A DNA stretch of 64,000 bases from Gonocerus acuteangulatus (taxonomy: Eukaryota > Arthropoda > Insecta > Hemiptera > Coreidae): positions 57,902,197 through 57,966,196 of the forward strand of contig OX328132.1 of assembly GCA_946811695.1 (NCBI GenBank), given 5' to 3'. The notes under the pieces are model-generated. The model did no database searches and was not told the DNA's origin. It worked only from the letters and a program-made list of their open reading frames with translations. Position 1 is the stretch's first letter. Each line of letters begins with the position of its first letter. A program made the translations under genes and the position numbers. Positions 34,641 through 46,374 of this stretch are shown one piece after another.

Positions 34641-35189
34641 AACGGAATTAAAATCTACCTATCATAGATTAGATGAATATCTAACGTCTGGAACATGTTC
34701 CAACTAAATTAATCGTTTCTCAATACCCAAATTGAAAATTAGTTTGGAAAAATGATATCCAAGAGCGTTTAAGTGGCGGAAAACGCGTTTTTTAAACTAA
34801 AGTTTCGATATATTTCAATATTAAAAACTTTTTTTTTATTTATTTATCTTTATTAGGAGAAATTAAAAAAAAAAATGAACATTTCAGCACATTAAACTTC
34901 AAAGTTGTTTTTTTTTTCAAAACAAAGTTTTTCAAATCGGACAATACACTAGTACCTTCAATTTTCACCTGATCGGCTTCAAATTTTAACTGCAGCATCC
35001 TAGTGATATTTGCTAGTAACGTACGAAGTAGGATATTTTCGATTCCTTGAATTGAGGATTTTATGACAGATTTTAAACGGATTTAGAAAATGAAGAATTC
35101 TTCACCAGTTTCAAAAAAAATAATATTTCTTAAAAATCCAAAATACTTTAATAGATTTTGCCTTTTTCTTCCAAAATAATTTTGGTGTT

Positions 35190-35475
35190 TTGTTCTAGAT
35201 TAAAAATCGAGTATCGACCGTGAGAAAACAGGGTTTCCGTTCGTCTGAGACGGCGCCGCCATTTTGTTTTCGAGACTTAAAGCACCAAACTTCACGATTA
35301 CAACTAACACAGCATCTACTGAGTCAGCAGGAAGATACCCTCTATATAAAAACCCATCCCTTCCTCTTCCATCAGTTGTCTCCTCGCCTCTCAATAGCTA
35401 TGACCTTTAACTTGTAAATATTGTTGTACTATTTGCTTGTGTCTCATACCAATAAAGTTTTTTTTGGTCAATCGC
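35190..35475 (+). promoter_or_regulatory. Promoter-like segment, possibly a solo LTR
   Basis: In order: GCGCCGCCATTTTG (a YY1/Pho-like CGCCAT core), TATATAAAA at 35343-35351, and AATAAA at 35451-35456 followed by a T-rich and GT-rich end. A TATA box about 100 bp ahead of a poly(A) signal without an ORF is the layout of an LTR. I could not find both TG..CA boundaries or a target duplication. Confidence 0.3.
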
Positions 35476-36238
35476 GAGTGCAAGTATTTATCTGAGGAAT
35501 TAAACGGTTTTTTTTTTTGTTATGCTATAAAACCGATATTAGACTTATGACATAAAGAATTAATATTGACTTATTTGTTATTCATAAATTGGGGAAAATT
35601 ACTTTGAGTTTGATCACTCAAGGTAGTATTTATTTATTTGTTGGTGTTCCGCTTTATGGCGATGTACACCTTACATTTTGTATATATTATATAACATTAT
35701 TTTACCTTATTGTCTATATATTTACATTATGTATATATTATTACATTGCATTATATTATCTTATTGTCTATATATTTACATTACATTATGCTTAATAGAC
35801 AAGAGTGCGTATATGTTTATTTGTTATTGTTTATTATACGTCTATCATAAGGTAATATTACCCTTTAACAGGGATAACCCTCATAACATAAAGAAGTGCT
35901 TATATAAATTGGGCTCTATGTAATTCAATATTTATAAATATAATATACTAATTGCATTTACATATATTAAATATTATAATTACAAAAAAAATAATAATAA
36001 GAAATAATTACGAATTAGGAAAAATGGTCTCTCTGGTTTTTAATGTGCAATAGTTGCAATTTAATTAGCAATAGTTGCATAATACAATTAGCCATAATTA
36101 CTTTACTATTTCTATTTTTCAGGATCCTTTCAGCATATTCTGAAGAAATAATGAAAGATTTTTCTTCTAAACTTCATAGAACCTACCATACCAGTTAGAT
36201 ACCAAAATTGGCTCCTGTTAAAATATATTTATATGAAT
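35476..36238. other. No gene; a short direct repeat
   Basis: CCTTATTGTCTATATATTTACATTA-like units occur twice (35705 and 35760). Otherwise AT-rich without features. Confidence 0.5.
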
Positions 36239-38760
36239 CAAAGGTCTCCAAACTTTCCAGCTTTAGGGCCATGCTGATCACTTCATAGTCCGTCGGCCCG
36301 TGTACATTTCATGCAACGATTTTTAAGATTCTTCATTTTTTCACTATTGATTGTACAAGTCTTAACTAGAACAGTGCCACTTGTCAGCTGGCTAGGTAGC
36401 GGTGGGTTTGGCTGCGGGGGCGTTGCAAACTTCGGAAAAACATGAAAATGAAAAACGATTTTAAGATTCATGAAATATTTTGGAGAAACACCTTTCATTA
36501 TACAATAATCATTGGCACTTGTCAGCTGGCCGGCCAGCGGTGGACTGCTTGTCAGCTGGGGGCCTAAACTTGGCAAAAATACGAAATTCTGAAACGATTT
36601 TAAGATTGCTGAAATGTAGGTGGTTACTAGTATTTGTAGTGAGATTAACGAAAAACATTGTCAGCTGCTCATATCTTGGTGGAAATCTTGTCAGCTGGGG
36701 GGTATAAGCGCTGAGCGCATGGCGCGGGCTCCGCTTTATACCGCCAGCTGACAACTTTTCCAGCCACATATAAGCAGCTGACAATTTGTTTCGTCTATCT
36801 TATTACGAATACTACCTACTAACAAAATTTCAGGAATCTTAATATAGTTTTTGACTGTTTAATAGTGAAAGCATGCTTATATTGATTACAACTTCTGAAT
36901 ATATTGATTCTAAATGAATATTTTTATTATCAACGTTAAAATATATTATGTATTTGCATTAAGGTATGATGAAAAAATATGTCATTTATTTGTATAAAAT
37001 ACTGTATTGGTAATAAAAAAGTATAACACTAATAACACTTTGTAATAAAAAGAAAGTCAATCGTTTTCTGATTCTGACTCTGACCTTCAGAATCATCAAT
37101 TTTCAATCAATTTTTCTGGTTAAAGAACTCGTTAAATAATTTGCTAAGAGAATACTATATACAAAGTTTCATGACAAAAAAAAACCTCTGGTGTGAATCG
37201 TATTAACGATAGTTCATGAAATGTTGGACGTGATTCTTTACATTGGCATAACTTTTTTATTTATGTACCGATTCGCATGAAACAAACACTAAATGTTAAG
37301 TGAAACATACCACAATATATTAGTGAATACTGCAACTAAATCGGATAAGCCGTTTCTGAGATTAGCGCCCACGGACAAACAGATAAACAAACAAGCAGGC
37401 AAAAATTTTAAAAATCATTGTTTTGGGTACTATTGCATTGATAAAGGTCCCCAATAGTATTTTTCCCCATCTTCCAGATACAGACAGCGATCCGTTAGAA
37501 TTGTATTATTTGTATAGATTTGTATTAAGGTATGATGAAAACATATATTATTTATTTGTATAAAAAACTGTAAAAATTATTATATAATTTATTTATAATA
37601 ATAATAGTTACCTAATAAAACTTTTTAATAAAAACAAAGTCTGACTCTTCACCTTCAGTATCATTACTTTCGATATTTGTAGTGCTTGTGAGGTCATCCT
37701 GCTGTCTCTCATGTGAAAATACTAATTATTGGTATTGAAAAAAATGATGAAACATTAATAAAGCAAAGAAAATGAATAATTTTAATATCTTCAGTGAATT
37801 ACTGATCTCGAACAATCATTTCAACTACTGGAGGTAATTGTTTGCCATCAAACCATTTACATGTGTACATTTTATTCGTGTTATTATTAGATGTTAAAAT
37901 TTGGATGAATGTGGGAACGTGAACAAACCACACTATTTAGATAATAATAAGTTATTTTTAACACTAGGCGAAACACTGTGCCAAGCGTTGCCTGATTTTC
38001 ACGCATTCAGAGCGAACATTTTTTATGTGCTATGTACTTTATACAAATAAATGATATATTTTTTCATCATACCTTAATGCAAATACATAATATATTTTAA
38101 CGTTGATGATAAAAATATTAATTTACAATCAATATATTCAGAAGTTGTAATCAATATAAGCATGCTTTCGCTATTAAATAGTCAAAAACTATATTAAGAT
38201 TCCTGAAATTTTGTTAGTAGGTAGTATTCGTAATAAGATTGACGAAACAAATTGTCAGCTGCTTATATGTGGGTGGAAAAGTTGTCAGGTGGCGGTATAA
38301 AGCGGAGCGCGCGCCATACGCTCAGCGCTTATCCCCCCCCCCCCAGCTGACAAGTTTTCCACCAAGATATGAGCAGCTGACAATGTTTTTCGTTAATCTC
38401 ACTACAAATACTAGTAACCATCAAAATTTCAGCAATCTTAAAATCGTTTCAGAATTTCGTATTTTTGCCAAGTTTAGACCCCCAGCTGACAAGCAGTCCA
38501 CCGCTGGCCGGCCAGCTGACAAGTGCCAATGATCATTGTGTAATGAAAGGTGTTTCTCCAAAAAATTTCATGAATCTTAAAATCGTTTCTCATTTTCATA
38601 TTTTTCCGAAGTTTGAAACGCCCCCGCAGCCAAACCCACCGCTACCTAGCCAGCTGACAAGTGACACTGTTCTAGTTAAGACTTGTACAATCAATAGTGA
38701 AAAAATGAAGAATCTTAAAAATCGTTGCATGAAATGTACACGGGCCGACGGACTATCAGT
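36239..38760. mobile_element. Large foldback with repeated TGTCAGCTG motifs, hAT-like left end
   Basis: Arms 36284-36998 and 38038-38756 are inverted near-copies. The left side extends to CAAGGTCTCCAAACTTT, a form common at hAT ends; the right end lacks it. Each arm has about seven TGTCAGCTG/CAGCTGACA words and itself folds near 36657-36790. The 1-kb centre is not inverted but repeats TTAAGGTATGATGAAAA (36959, 37525). Confidence 0.75.
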
Positions 38761-38806
38761 AAAGAAATGCCACCACAGTTTTAATTTTGCTTCTATTGTC
38801 AATACA

Positions 38807-38976
38807 GGTGGTCTAGTGGCTAATGCCTTGGATTCTCGCGTGGGAGATAGGGGTTCGAGTCCCACCTGAGCAGGAATTTTTTCATAGCACAGCTCGTTGA
38901 GAAAATCCCCAAATGCACCATGGATGTGGGCGCTAATGGTCCAGACGTCGGTGCGCCGTAAAAAAAAAAGAAAAAA
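38807..38976 (+). mobile_element. tRNA-derived SINE
   Basis: It contains GGTGGTCTAGTGGCTAATGC (A box), GGGTTCGAGTCCCACC (B box), the body, and tail GGGCGCTAATGGTCCAGACG..GTGCGCCG with an A-rich end. It lies just right of the 36284-38756 foldback. Confidence 0.8.
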
Positions 38977-39833
38977 GTTCTATAAATTATAGATAATGGC
39001 AGGAAAATCCTTACTGGTCGGCGTGTAGACGCCCAGCGCAAGCAAAGGCTTGTTAATTTCGGTAGTTCAATCACTAAAGTAATATATTGTATTGTAGGAC
39101 ACAACATCTGGTGGTTACAATCGGAAAAAGGTAGTGTACTACTCTACCTATGGCTAACAGATAGTGCCTCATGGGTTCGAGAAAGTTCTGGTGTATTCCA
39201 CTCAATTCTAGATGGCAGTAATTGGAGTACAAAAAGGCTAGCAGCCGAGAATCAGTCCACCCAGATGGAACGCGAAAGAATAAAACCTGTGTGTTGTTTT
39301 CATTGAGAAGGTTACATATTTCACAATTGTCAAATTTACACTTAAAATTATTCCTGTTTTTGTTCCAACTTTCAAAGAATGTTCCAGAAATTTTATTTTC
39401 TTTAGTTTATTCTGCACTATCCACCTCGTATCAATTTAGTCTAAAATTATTTGCATAACATTTAAATTTAAAAAAAAAATAATAAAACATTTAAAATCCT
39501 GGAGTAAAGAATTTTTAACTTGTATAATAATCAACTTTCACGACACAAATTAATTAGAGTATATAACTTACCCATTAGTTTCCATAAGTTGTGGTGCGTC
39601 CAATGTGCTTTCAATAGGCTCCATTTGCTTAGAGTAGGTAGAGCTGATCCCATTCATCTCAGTTTCACCTTCCTCTGTGACCAAAGGTTCATAGAATTAA
39701 GTATTTAGTTTTTAATAAACATTCTTGACTCAATGCTTTTCCTTTACACATTTTTTAATGTGAAAGTAATGGATTTTAACACTCGTATGAGCAGGACCTT
39801 AATATATTTATTTATACGCATACATACATAACA

Positions 39834-40021
39834 TTTTTTTTTTTTTTTAACGGCGCATCAACTGATTGGCTATTAGCGCCGGGCTATCTATAGGTCGCCA
39901 CCCTATTATAATGCCAACAGCACGTGGTCGGTCACCCATTCAGGTACCGACCACGCCCGACGTTGCTTAACTTCGGTGATCTACGGGAACCGGTGCATTC
40001 AACGTGGCTACGGCCGTTGGC
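39834..40021 (-). mobile_element. 5S rRNA-derived SINE (SINE3-like) with the common tail
   Basis: Minus strand, 40021-39913, is 5S-like: it starts GCCAACGGCCGTAGCCACG, contains GATCACCGAAGTTAAGCAAC and GTCGGGCGTGGTCGGTACC, then TGAATGGGTGACCG, and ends CACGTGCTGTTGGC. A short stretch normally present near the 3' end of 5S is missing. It is followed by a linker and the same tail as the tRNA SINEs (GGCGCTAATAGCCAATCAG..GATGCGCCGTT) and poly(A). Confidence 0.85.
39913..40021 (-). rRNA. 5S rRNA-like head (pseudogene-like part of the SINE)
   Basis: The sequence keeps the A-box/intermediate-element/C-box region of 5S genes (AAGTTAAGCAACGTCGGGC; TGGGTGACC). It is about 10 nt shorter than a functional 5S because of an internal deletion, so it is a mobile-element promoter rather than a ribosomal gene. 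Confidence 0.7.
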
Positions 40022-40599
40022 TTTTAATGCTTGTGCATATAAATGATAGTTGTAAACGTATGTATATTTGTTTTTGGAGTTGATAAGTTAAAATTAATCG
40101 AATTCACTATAATTTGACCTAATCGTCGAAATGTATTCCTGGTATCCATTGCTGACGATGGTTAAACCGAAGCTCTGGTTCATTATCATTCCTTTGTTCC
40201 ACAGAATAAACGATATTATTATTTATATTTTGCATTTTGTTTTCACGGCAGATTTATTAAGGCAGCTGATATTTCTCATTTATTTCCTTAGAGAGTTAAC
40301 TCTACTTACGCTTAATTAACCTACAAGATCAAGGTATGTTAATAATTATGTAAATACATACCTTTGAAGATATAAAAATGTTAAATGTTAATTTACGAAC
40401 ACATTATGTAAGTATCATTTTGGAAAATTTATACTTTAACAAAAAATACGTTGACTGTCCGTTTGCTTGAAGAGGCTGTAGTTATCCATGTGCTGAACTT
40501 CTGTTGGGCTCATCGTTCTTCGATATCTAAATATAAAAGAGAACAATTTTCTAAATTAAAAATCTTCCTTTGGAAAAAAATGTTCCAATATCTCTTTCA

Positions 40600-40900
40600 T
40601 CCTCAAGAATTCCGGTAAACCGAAATTCACCTCGGGAAAAGGACATCGCCAGGGGGGAGGTGGCGAGGGAGCGTGGGGGTGCCGTCTTACGGGCCAACGA
40701 GCCAAGATAGAGGACCCCTGCGGCCCGCGGGCCAGAGTTCCCACGTGGACCGCCCACCTGGGCAGGTCTCGGGGGTGGAAGGTGAACAATCACACATTAC
40801 ATCCGCCAACGATCACGACTAGAGTCACTCGATTTTCCCAGACGGAGCCTACCCTCGCGGGGAGATTTCGACCTGAGCGGATCCGAAGAAAACGCCACCT
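40600..40900. other. GC- and CpG-rich island of unknown nature
   Basis: About 300 bp rich in CpG (GCGGCCCGCGGGCC near 40725) stands in AT-rich surroundings. A minus-strand frame of 80 codons (40551-40793) is Pro/Arg-rich in its first half and ends D-E-R-D-I-G-T-F-F-S-K-G-R-F-L-I. I recognise no domain, and no flanking exon was identified. It may be a promoter, an exon or an old GC-rich repeat. Confidence 0.35.
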
Positions 40901-40920
40901 GATTAAATGAGAAAAAAGAA

Positions 40921-41564
40921 ATTGAATCATTGTCTGCAAACTGAAGGTAGTTATAAAAGGCTAACGGGTAAAGTTCTCATTCAGATTGCCGTTCTCATGT
41001 CAGTATTCAATAATTAGTGCCCACCTATTTACATATACATAGTTTAATAATACAAAATTGTCCCATTCGAAATAACTGTGAAGTCTTGAAATAACTATCA
41101 GGAGTTGTTCCCCAAAATTGTTCAAAACATGAAGTTATAATTACGACGTTTCAAACCATTTTAGGTTCATCTTCAGACATCTTCGATGTAAAAAAAAAAA
41201 AAAGAATAAGGAAGAAACTTCTCTTAAGTCACTACTACCAATGCAAATACAATATACAAGGTACCTTAAATAAAGTCATGTTAAGGTCTACTATAGTTTT
41301 AATAATTCCATATTAAGGTCTATAAATTTTGAGAATCCATTGATCCTTCCCCATCCTCATCTTCAACTTACATAACTTAGGTTGGTGGGATATTATTCCT
41401 ATGTATACTGAGCAATTCTATGTATTTTCAATTTTTTTCAAACTCTTATGATTTTTGAGCCTTACGATCACAAAATTAAAATCATAATGTAACTTTATAC
41501 ATGTCAGATTTGCTCCAGTCCATTCTGAAGAAACAGTAGGATTTTTATTTGAAATTCTAATAAC

Positions 41565-41615
<51 letters not shown>

Positions 41616-42342
41616 TAAATACAACAAACGAGCCAGGTAAATAAATTCCCAAAATTCTCAGATTTACATCAAATCGAATGAAACCATTTTCAAGGCGATA
41701 CTTCGCCACAAACCTTATTTGAGAAAAGTGGATATAACTAAAAATTTCGTTTTGGTTACTCCAAACAGATAACGGATTGAGTTTTCTAGGCCTTCGACAT
41801 TCCTCCAAACTAAGATATATAAATATTGATTACATTTGGAGTTGAGGAAGTATTTGATAAAATAAATTGTACTTATGAGTTTCGTACATATTCTGGAATA
41901 TCTCGACAACGGTTGAAAATCTTAATAAGTGCAATGCAACCATTTGAAAGTTTACTAAATTTCCTACAAAAAAAGTTCTCCTGCGTTTATCGATAGGACT
42001 AACTTAGCCAGAGAAATCGGTGCTTTAAATTTCTAAAGAGTTGTTTTCGTTCCTTATTTGGGTGGTTTTTGTTTCTGTTTTCCTCAGTTTTTTCTATTTT
42101 TTTTTTTTTTTACGTTTTTTTTTCATTAAGTTTCAAATGAATTTTTCAATACAACTAGTTAGGTAAATTACGAGTACATTTGTGTTAATTTTTGTTCATA
42201 ATAGAGCATTCTTTAAGATTGAGCGTTAAGTGGAGAAAGCTGTGTGAATAATTTCCAAGTTTTCAACCGTCAGTATTCTGTTGTGGCACCTAAAATCTTA
42301 TTGGAATAGGGTTTTACAGTTTTGAGAAAATATTAACAAATA
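40921..42342. other. No gene beyond a hammerhead-like motif and an (AT)n run
   Basis: Apart from 41145-41176 and the microsatellite at 41571-41613, this is AT-rich sequence; overlapping minus frames at 41418-41909 pass through the microsatellite. Confidence 0.5.
41145..41176 (-). ncRNA. Hammerhead-like motif (CTGAAGA ... GAAACGTC)
   Basis: The minus strand has CTGAAGA (41176-41170), a short stem II AACC-taaaat-GGTT, then GAAACGTC (41152-41145). All invariant core bases fit. Stem I is weak from the flanks visible. It has no neighbouring endonuclease ORF. Confidence 0.55.
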
Positions 42343-42501
42343 GGGTCTCCCGTGGTCTAGTGGCTAGCGCCTTCGACTCATAAGCGGGAGATGGTGGGTT
42401 CGATCCCCACCGGCGGCACGAGTTTTCCCATCCCTGGAAAAACGGAAAATTCCCCCTGCTGCACCCTGGATGTTGGCGAATGGCCTAGGTGTCGAAGCGC
42501 C

Positions 42502-42535
<34 letters not shown>
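42343..42535 (+). mobile_element. tRNA-derived SINE with target duplication
   Basis: The head GGGTCTCCCGTGG with TGGTCTAGTGGC and GGTTCGATCCC is intact. The tail is worn (GTTGGCGAATGGCC, GAAGCGCCG) and is followed by a long poly(A). Flanks share TTAACAAAT (about 42333-42341 and 42537-42545). Confidence 0.85.
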
Positions 42536-42538
<3 letters not shown>

Positions 42539-42760
42539 AACAAATGGCACATGGGATAATTACGATATGAAAATACGCTAAGATGGCGCACTTCAAATGA
42601 GCACATTCTGTAGGTATTTGTTTTTCGATAGAAGTTGGACTTATAAAGAAATCTTGAAAAATCGGCTCAAATCTTTATAAACCTAGAAGTTACCAAAAAT
42701 AGTCATCGTTAAAATGCATACATACATTTTTATATTAGGTGTGCTGTTAAACGTAATTCG

Positions 42761-42806
<46 letters not shown>

Positions 42807-43029
42807 AGTTCGTTAACCATCAAAATCAGTCCATTTCCAAAGTACCATCGTGCACCTAATGTCCGTAATTTTGGTTTGCCAGTGACGTTAAGTAACACTT
42901 AAAACTGACGGGTTCAAAAATTATTGACGAATCTAAGCAACACTATATTTATCAAATGTATACTCCTCCGCGATGTTTCGGACTATCATGCTAACATAAA
43001 GGACTCAGCTAAATTGAACTAACGGCTAC

Positions 43030-43985
43030 TAAGAATTTTATATTCTCAGGAACTGTGTCATCTTAGCGTGTTTCCGTCCTTATTTCTATTGTCATTTAGA
43101 AATCTTAGAATAGAATCAGTTAATGGTTTATCTTAATATTTTGTGAAAAATATTAACACATTTAAAAATATCGTATGAAATAGAAACGGAGAATATCCTA
43201 AGTGTAAATTACTTCGTTCAAGTACCAATTTCTCCGAATGTGATCGCTCTATCAAAAATCGCAAAATAACCGTTTTTGTAGGAAATTTAATAAGCTTTCG
43301 AATAGATGATTTAAATTCACTACAATTTCCCAACTGGTCCCGACATGTACAAGATTATATCCGAAAATCTCAAGACAAATCCTCAAAAGCGGTTATAGAT
43401 ATGGCCTTGGATTTCCCACGTTCAACGTGTACCTGAAAGCCTATTAACGAAAAACATAAGCGTTACAATTTTTTCACGCACCCCCCTCCCAGGAAACATG
43501 TTCATTTTTGGAATCTTCCTGAAATTTTAGGGTTTTTTTTAATGTGCTAAAAATAAATCTGGCGCCCGTTTTGAAATCAATTTTTTTTTTAATAAACAAC
43601 TTTTCAAATGTAGGTATTGGAATATTTTGGCAAAATAATGACTTCTATAGAGTGTAGCATGAATAACAATTTTTTATTACAAAACAGATGTCAGATTTGT
43701 TTTTAACTCATTAATTTCCAATAAAAAAAAATCAAAAACATCTTCCGGTCGACGGACTCAGATAATTAACGAACTTGATCTTTGGAATCACCCAAAGTAT
43801 TTTTGAACCAAATTTCAATAAAATCTGTCCATTTTTGAGCCAGCCAGAGAGCGAAAAGACACAGTTATTTCGTGACCTATGGGTTTGAAACGTGAAATTT
43901 TCTAGTCAGCTCTTCCGGATTGCCTCTTGAGATAAACTCATAAGTGGAGTTCCTCCCTATGGAGGGAGGGAGGAAACTCGCTAGA
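43030..43985 (+). repeat. Dispersed repeat, CGTCATCTTAGCGCG family (copy 2)
   Basis: AACTGTGTCATCTTAGCGTG opens the copy and CCTATGGAGGGAGGGAGGAA closes it. The closing sequence also ends the repeat at 51000-51690. Sequence between is similar (CAACTGGTCCCGA, GGTTATAGATATGGCCTT). Confidence 0.55.
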
Positions 43986-44049
43986 AGGGAATATAGATAA
44001 GATATTGTGGGACAGTCTTAATGCGGTGAAAAAACTTTTGATAAGAACA

Positions 44050-44064
44050 GGTGTGTGTGTGTGC

Positions 44065-44107
<43 letters not shown>

Positions 44108-44152
44108 TATGTGTGAGTGAGTGTGTGTGTGTGTTTGTGTGAGAGAGAAGGA
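44050..44152. repeat. (GT)n-(GA)n microsatellite
   Basis: A GT block, a GA block of about 35 bp, then further GT and GA blocks. The frame through it is an artefact. Confidence 0.95.
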
Positions 44153-45065
44153 GTGATAAGGAGAATGATAAGACGTGGGAGAGCCGGTAATGGAGTAAAT
44201 AATGATAAGTTTGTACTAGACACTAGAGCACGTAGCTCGTTAGGAGGAGCTTGTAATTAGGCTTAGGTAGGCTCCTCCCCCCCCCGGGCACTACCCTCTT
44301 TCATTTACCAACCAGCCCCCAGCTACAATCCCACAGGACTCAAGTCCAGATGTGTCGGTAGGCAAGATCCATTCCACGCAGTTACAGGAACAAATCTCAC
44401 ATTTATCAGGTCTTTTAGCGTCTTTCTCTCTCCTCAAAGAGAGGTAGCCCCATTCCTACAGGTGTACCGCGAAGAAAAGAACCTGGTAGTGCGCACGCGC
44501 TTCCTCCAGTCCATGTTCCTACCTCCCTTCCGGCCACGCCCCTCCTGGTTCTTTTCTTTCTGGTCCAACTATAGTCGATGACGCAATATGGAGGCACCAA
44601 CGAGAAATGTTGACTTAAACATAGGTCACGAAAAACCTAACAAACTTTTTATATCCCTTCTGTCTTTTTTGAGCGACCAAAATTTATAACCAAAACGTCA
44701 CTAATAGCGAGAGTCTAGTACTACACAATTAGCGCTTCACAGCACCATCCTTTAAATCTTTATCTCAATCATGACAAACATTTCTGGGGGGGGGGGCTAA
44801 TTAAGAATAGGCCGTGCCTTGGGGTGTAGAATCAAATTTTTATAACCAGGCACCTGGAAATCATTATTTGATAAACTAAGACCATACATTAATTACTATT
44901 AATCTGCCTAAACAATTTACTTTTCTAACTTAACCGAAAAAGATTGTGAATTTTCATTCTTTTCATTCCTCCCCTTTAGGCACCACTGATCTCAATAGAA
45001 ATCCCTAAAACAGCCTTACAAAAAAATCTTACCTTAAAAGAATCCACAATTTATCATCATACGGT
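44153..45065. other. No gene recognised; moderately GC-rich stretch
   Basis: 44250-44600 is richer in C and G than its flanks. An inverted AAAGAACC-type pair lies around 44475-44560 (gaagaaaagaacc and ggttcttttctt). No protein domain. Confidence 0.45.
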
Positions 45066-45140
45066 GGGGGGTTTACCCCAGTGGTAGAGCACTCGACTAA
45101 TAAACTGGGCCCTCCAGGTTTAGAACCCGAGCGCGCACTA
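45066..45140 (+). mobile_element. tRNA-like pseudogene or SINE head
   Basis: GGGGGTTTACCCCAGTGGTA, GAGCACTCGACT is close to the 5' half of an Ala-type tRNA, with a B-box-like GGTTTAGAACCC. Changes in the T arm and no acceptor pairing argue against a functional tRNA. Confidence 0.45.
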
Positions 45141-45359
45141 AAGATTTTATCTTCTAGTGTTGTCGTTCGAGGGTTGGATTTGGGGTCCCAGATTGTCCCT
45201 AGTCTCACCCAGCCTTTAATTAATTAACACATTGAAGGCGGGGATCTTGACGAAAGTATGCTAGGTAACGCGACGACCCGTCTTTAAGCTACAGTCGAGA
45301 TGAATCCTACTACTACGACTCCCGCCTTTAATTTTTTAATTAATAGGTACTACCTCCAA

Positions 45360-45500
45360 AGGGAAAAATCAGGCGGCCGGAGCATAGTACTGACCACAAT
45401 AACTCCCTAGTGTGCCGTATGGTCAAGAATGAGATACATCTACAGTATCAGCCCCTCTGGGCCCTTGTGGCCTGCTATGGGACTGATTTTTCAGACAGTG
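45360..45500 (+). repeat. Dispersed repeat GGCGGCCGGAGCATAGTACTG (copy 2)
   Basis: It matches 20390-20530 (CCGGAGCATA, AGTGTGCCGTATGGTCA, GTGGCCTGCTATGGGACTGA) and lacks the SINE tail. Confidence 0.6.
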
Positions 45501-45599
45501 ATATAACAATATTAGTAATATATCATAGTTCCGTATCATGCAGAGTGCCCTGGACATTACCACAGCCTATCATTAATTTAACTCACGAATTATACTAAA

Positions 45600-46320
45600 A
45601 AGAACACAGATCTAGACATATTTGCCACAGAGTACAGACAATTAAAAATAATGATATTTGAAGGACATGAGTTTTACATCGATGGTTCCAAATACAATCA
45701 AGGAGTCTGCTGTTTTTAGCTCAGGGAGGGATATACACATTATGTATATATGTATACAGCGGTCTGCAGTTAATTATACAGCTGAACTACTTGCGATTCA
45801 AGTTCTGAACATCACTTCTCCAACGAAACCCGATTTGATCGTATTTATAGATTCTCTTTCTGCCCTTCTTACTAAAAGTGCTCCATATTCAACTCATCCT
45901 CTAATAATAAATATATTTAAGCAAATATATAAATTACAGAAGCGGAAACGAAAGGTGCCTTTCGTATGGATTTAGGAAACAAATTGGCAAGGAAATAAAT
46001 TAGAGATGGTATGCCATTCCACAAACTTCCACAAAATGATTTACTTGCCCACTTGCAAAGACTCTCTACGAATGGAATAGCAAACTGCGAGTCAAGAATG
46101 AGGGATAACAAACTCGGAAGGTTTAAACCATGAAAAACGCCAACAAATGAATCAAGACGAGAAGAACTCATATAAGAATTGGCCGTATAATCCTCATACA
46201 CTCCTTCCTCATGTCAAAGTACCCTCCTCCAATTTGCAGCTAATGCACTGTACAGCTTTCCTGTAAAAAATATCGTCACAACAGGGCTTATGAACAACTA
46301 AAAAACAACACCAGCACTCT
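45600..46320 (+). pseudogene. Decayed non-LTR retrotransposon ORF2, RNase H and C-terminal region
   Basis: Three forward frames together give an RNase H-like series: E-F-Y-I-D-G-S-K-Y-N-Q-G (first Asp), then Y-T-A-E-L-L-A-I-Q (Glu), then I-V-F-I-D-S-L-S-A-L (Asp), then K-V-P-F-V-W-I. Further on is R-I-G-R-I-I-L-I-H-S-F-L-M, a worn version of the R-I-G-H-T-x-L-T-H motif of Jockey/I-type ORF2 proteins, then P-P-P-I-C-S. Stops and frameshifts break it. No reverse transcriptase domain is visible upstream. Confidence 0.7.
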
Positions 46321-46374
46321 GACTTCTCCTATGAAATTCTAGAAGATTACACCAACGTTTTTAAAGCGCCAAGT

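Noticed and set aside
36283..38869. Paired frames of 90-130 codons on both strands
   Set aside because: They lie in inverted arms of the TGTCAGCTG foldback and mirror each other; one runs into a SINE.
40741..40880. Possible U1 snRNA similarity (CACCTGGGCAGG, GATTTTCCCAGACGGAGCC)
   Set aside because: Only short blocks resemble U1, spacing is off, and no Sm site or consistent stem-loops could be drawn.
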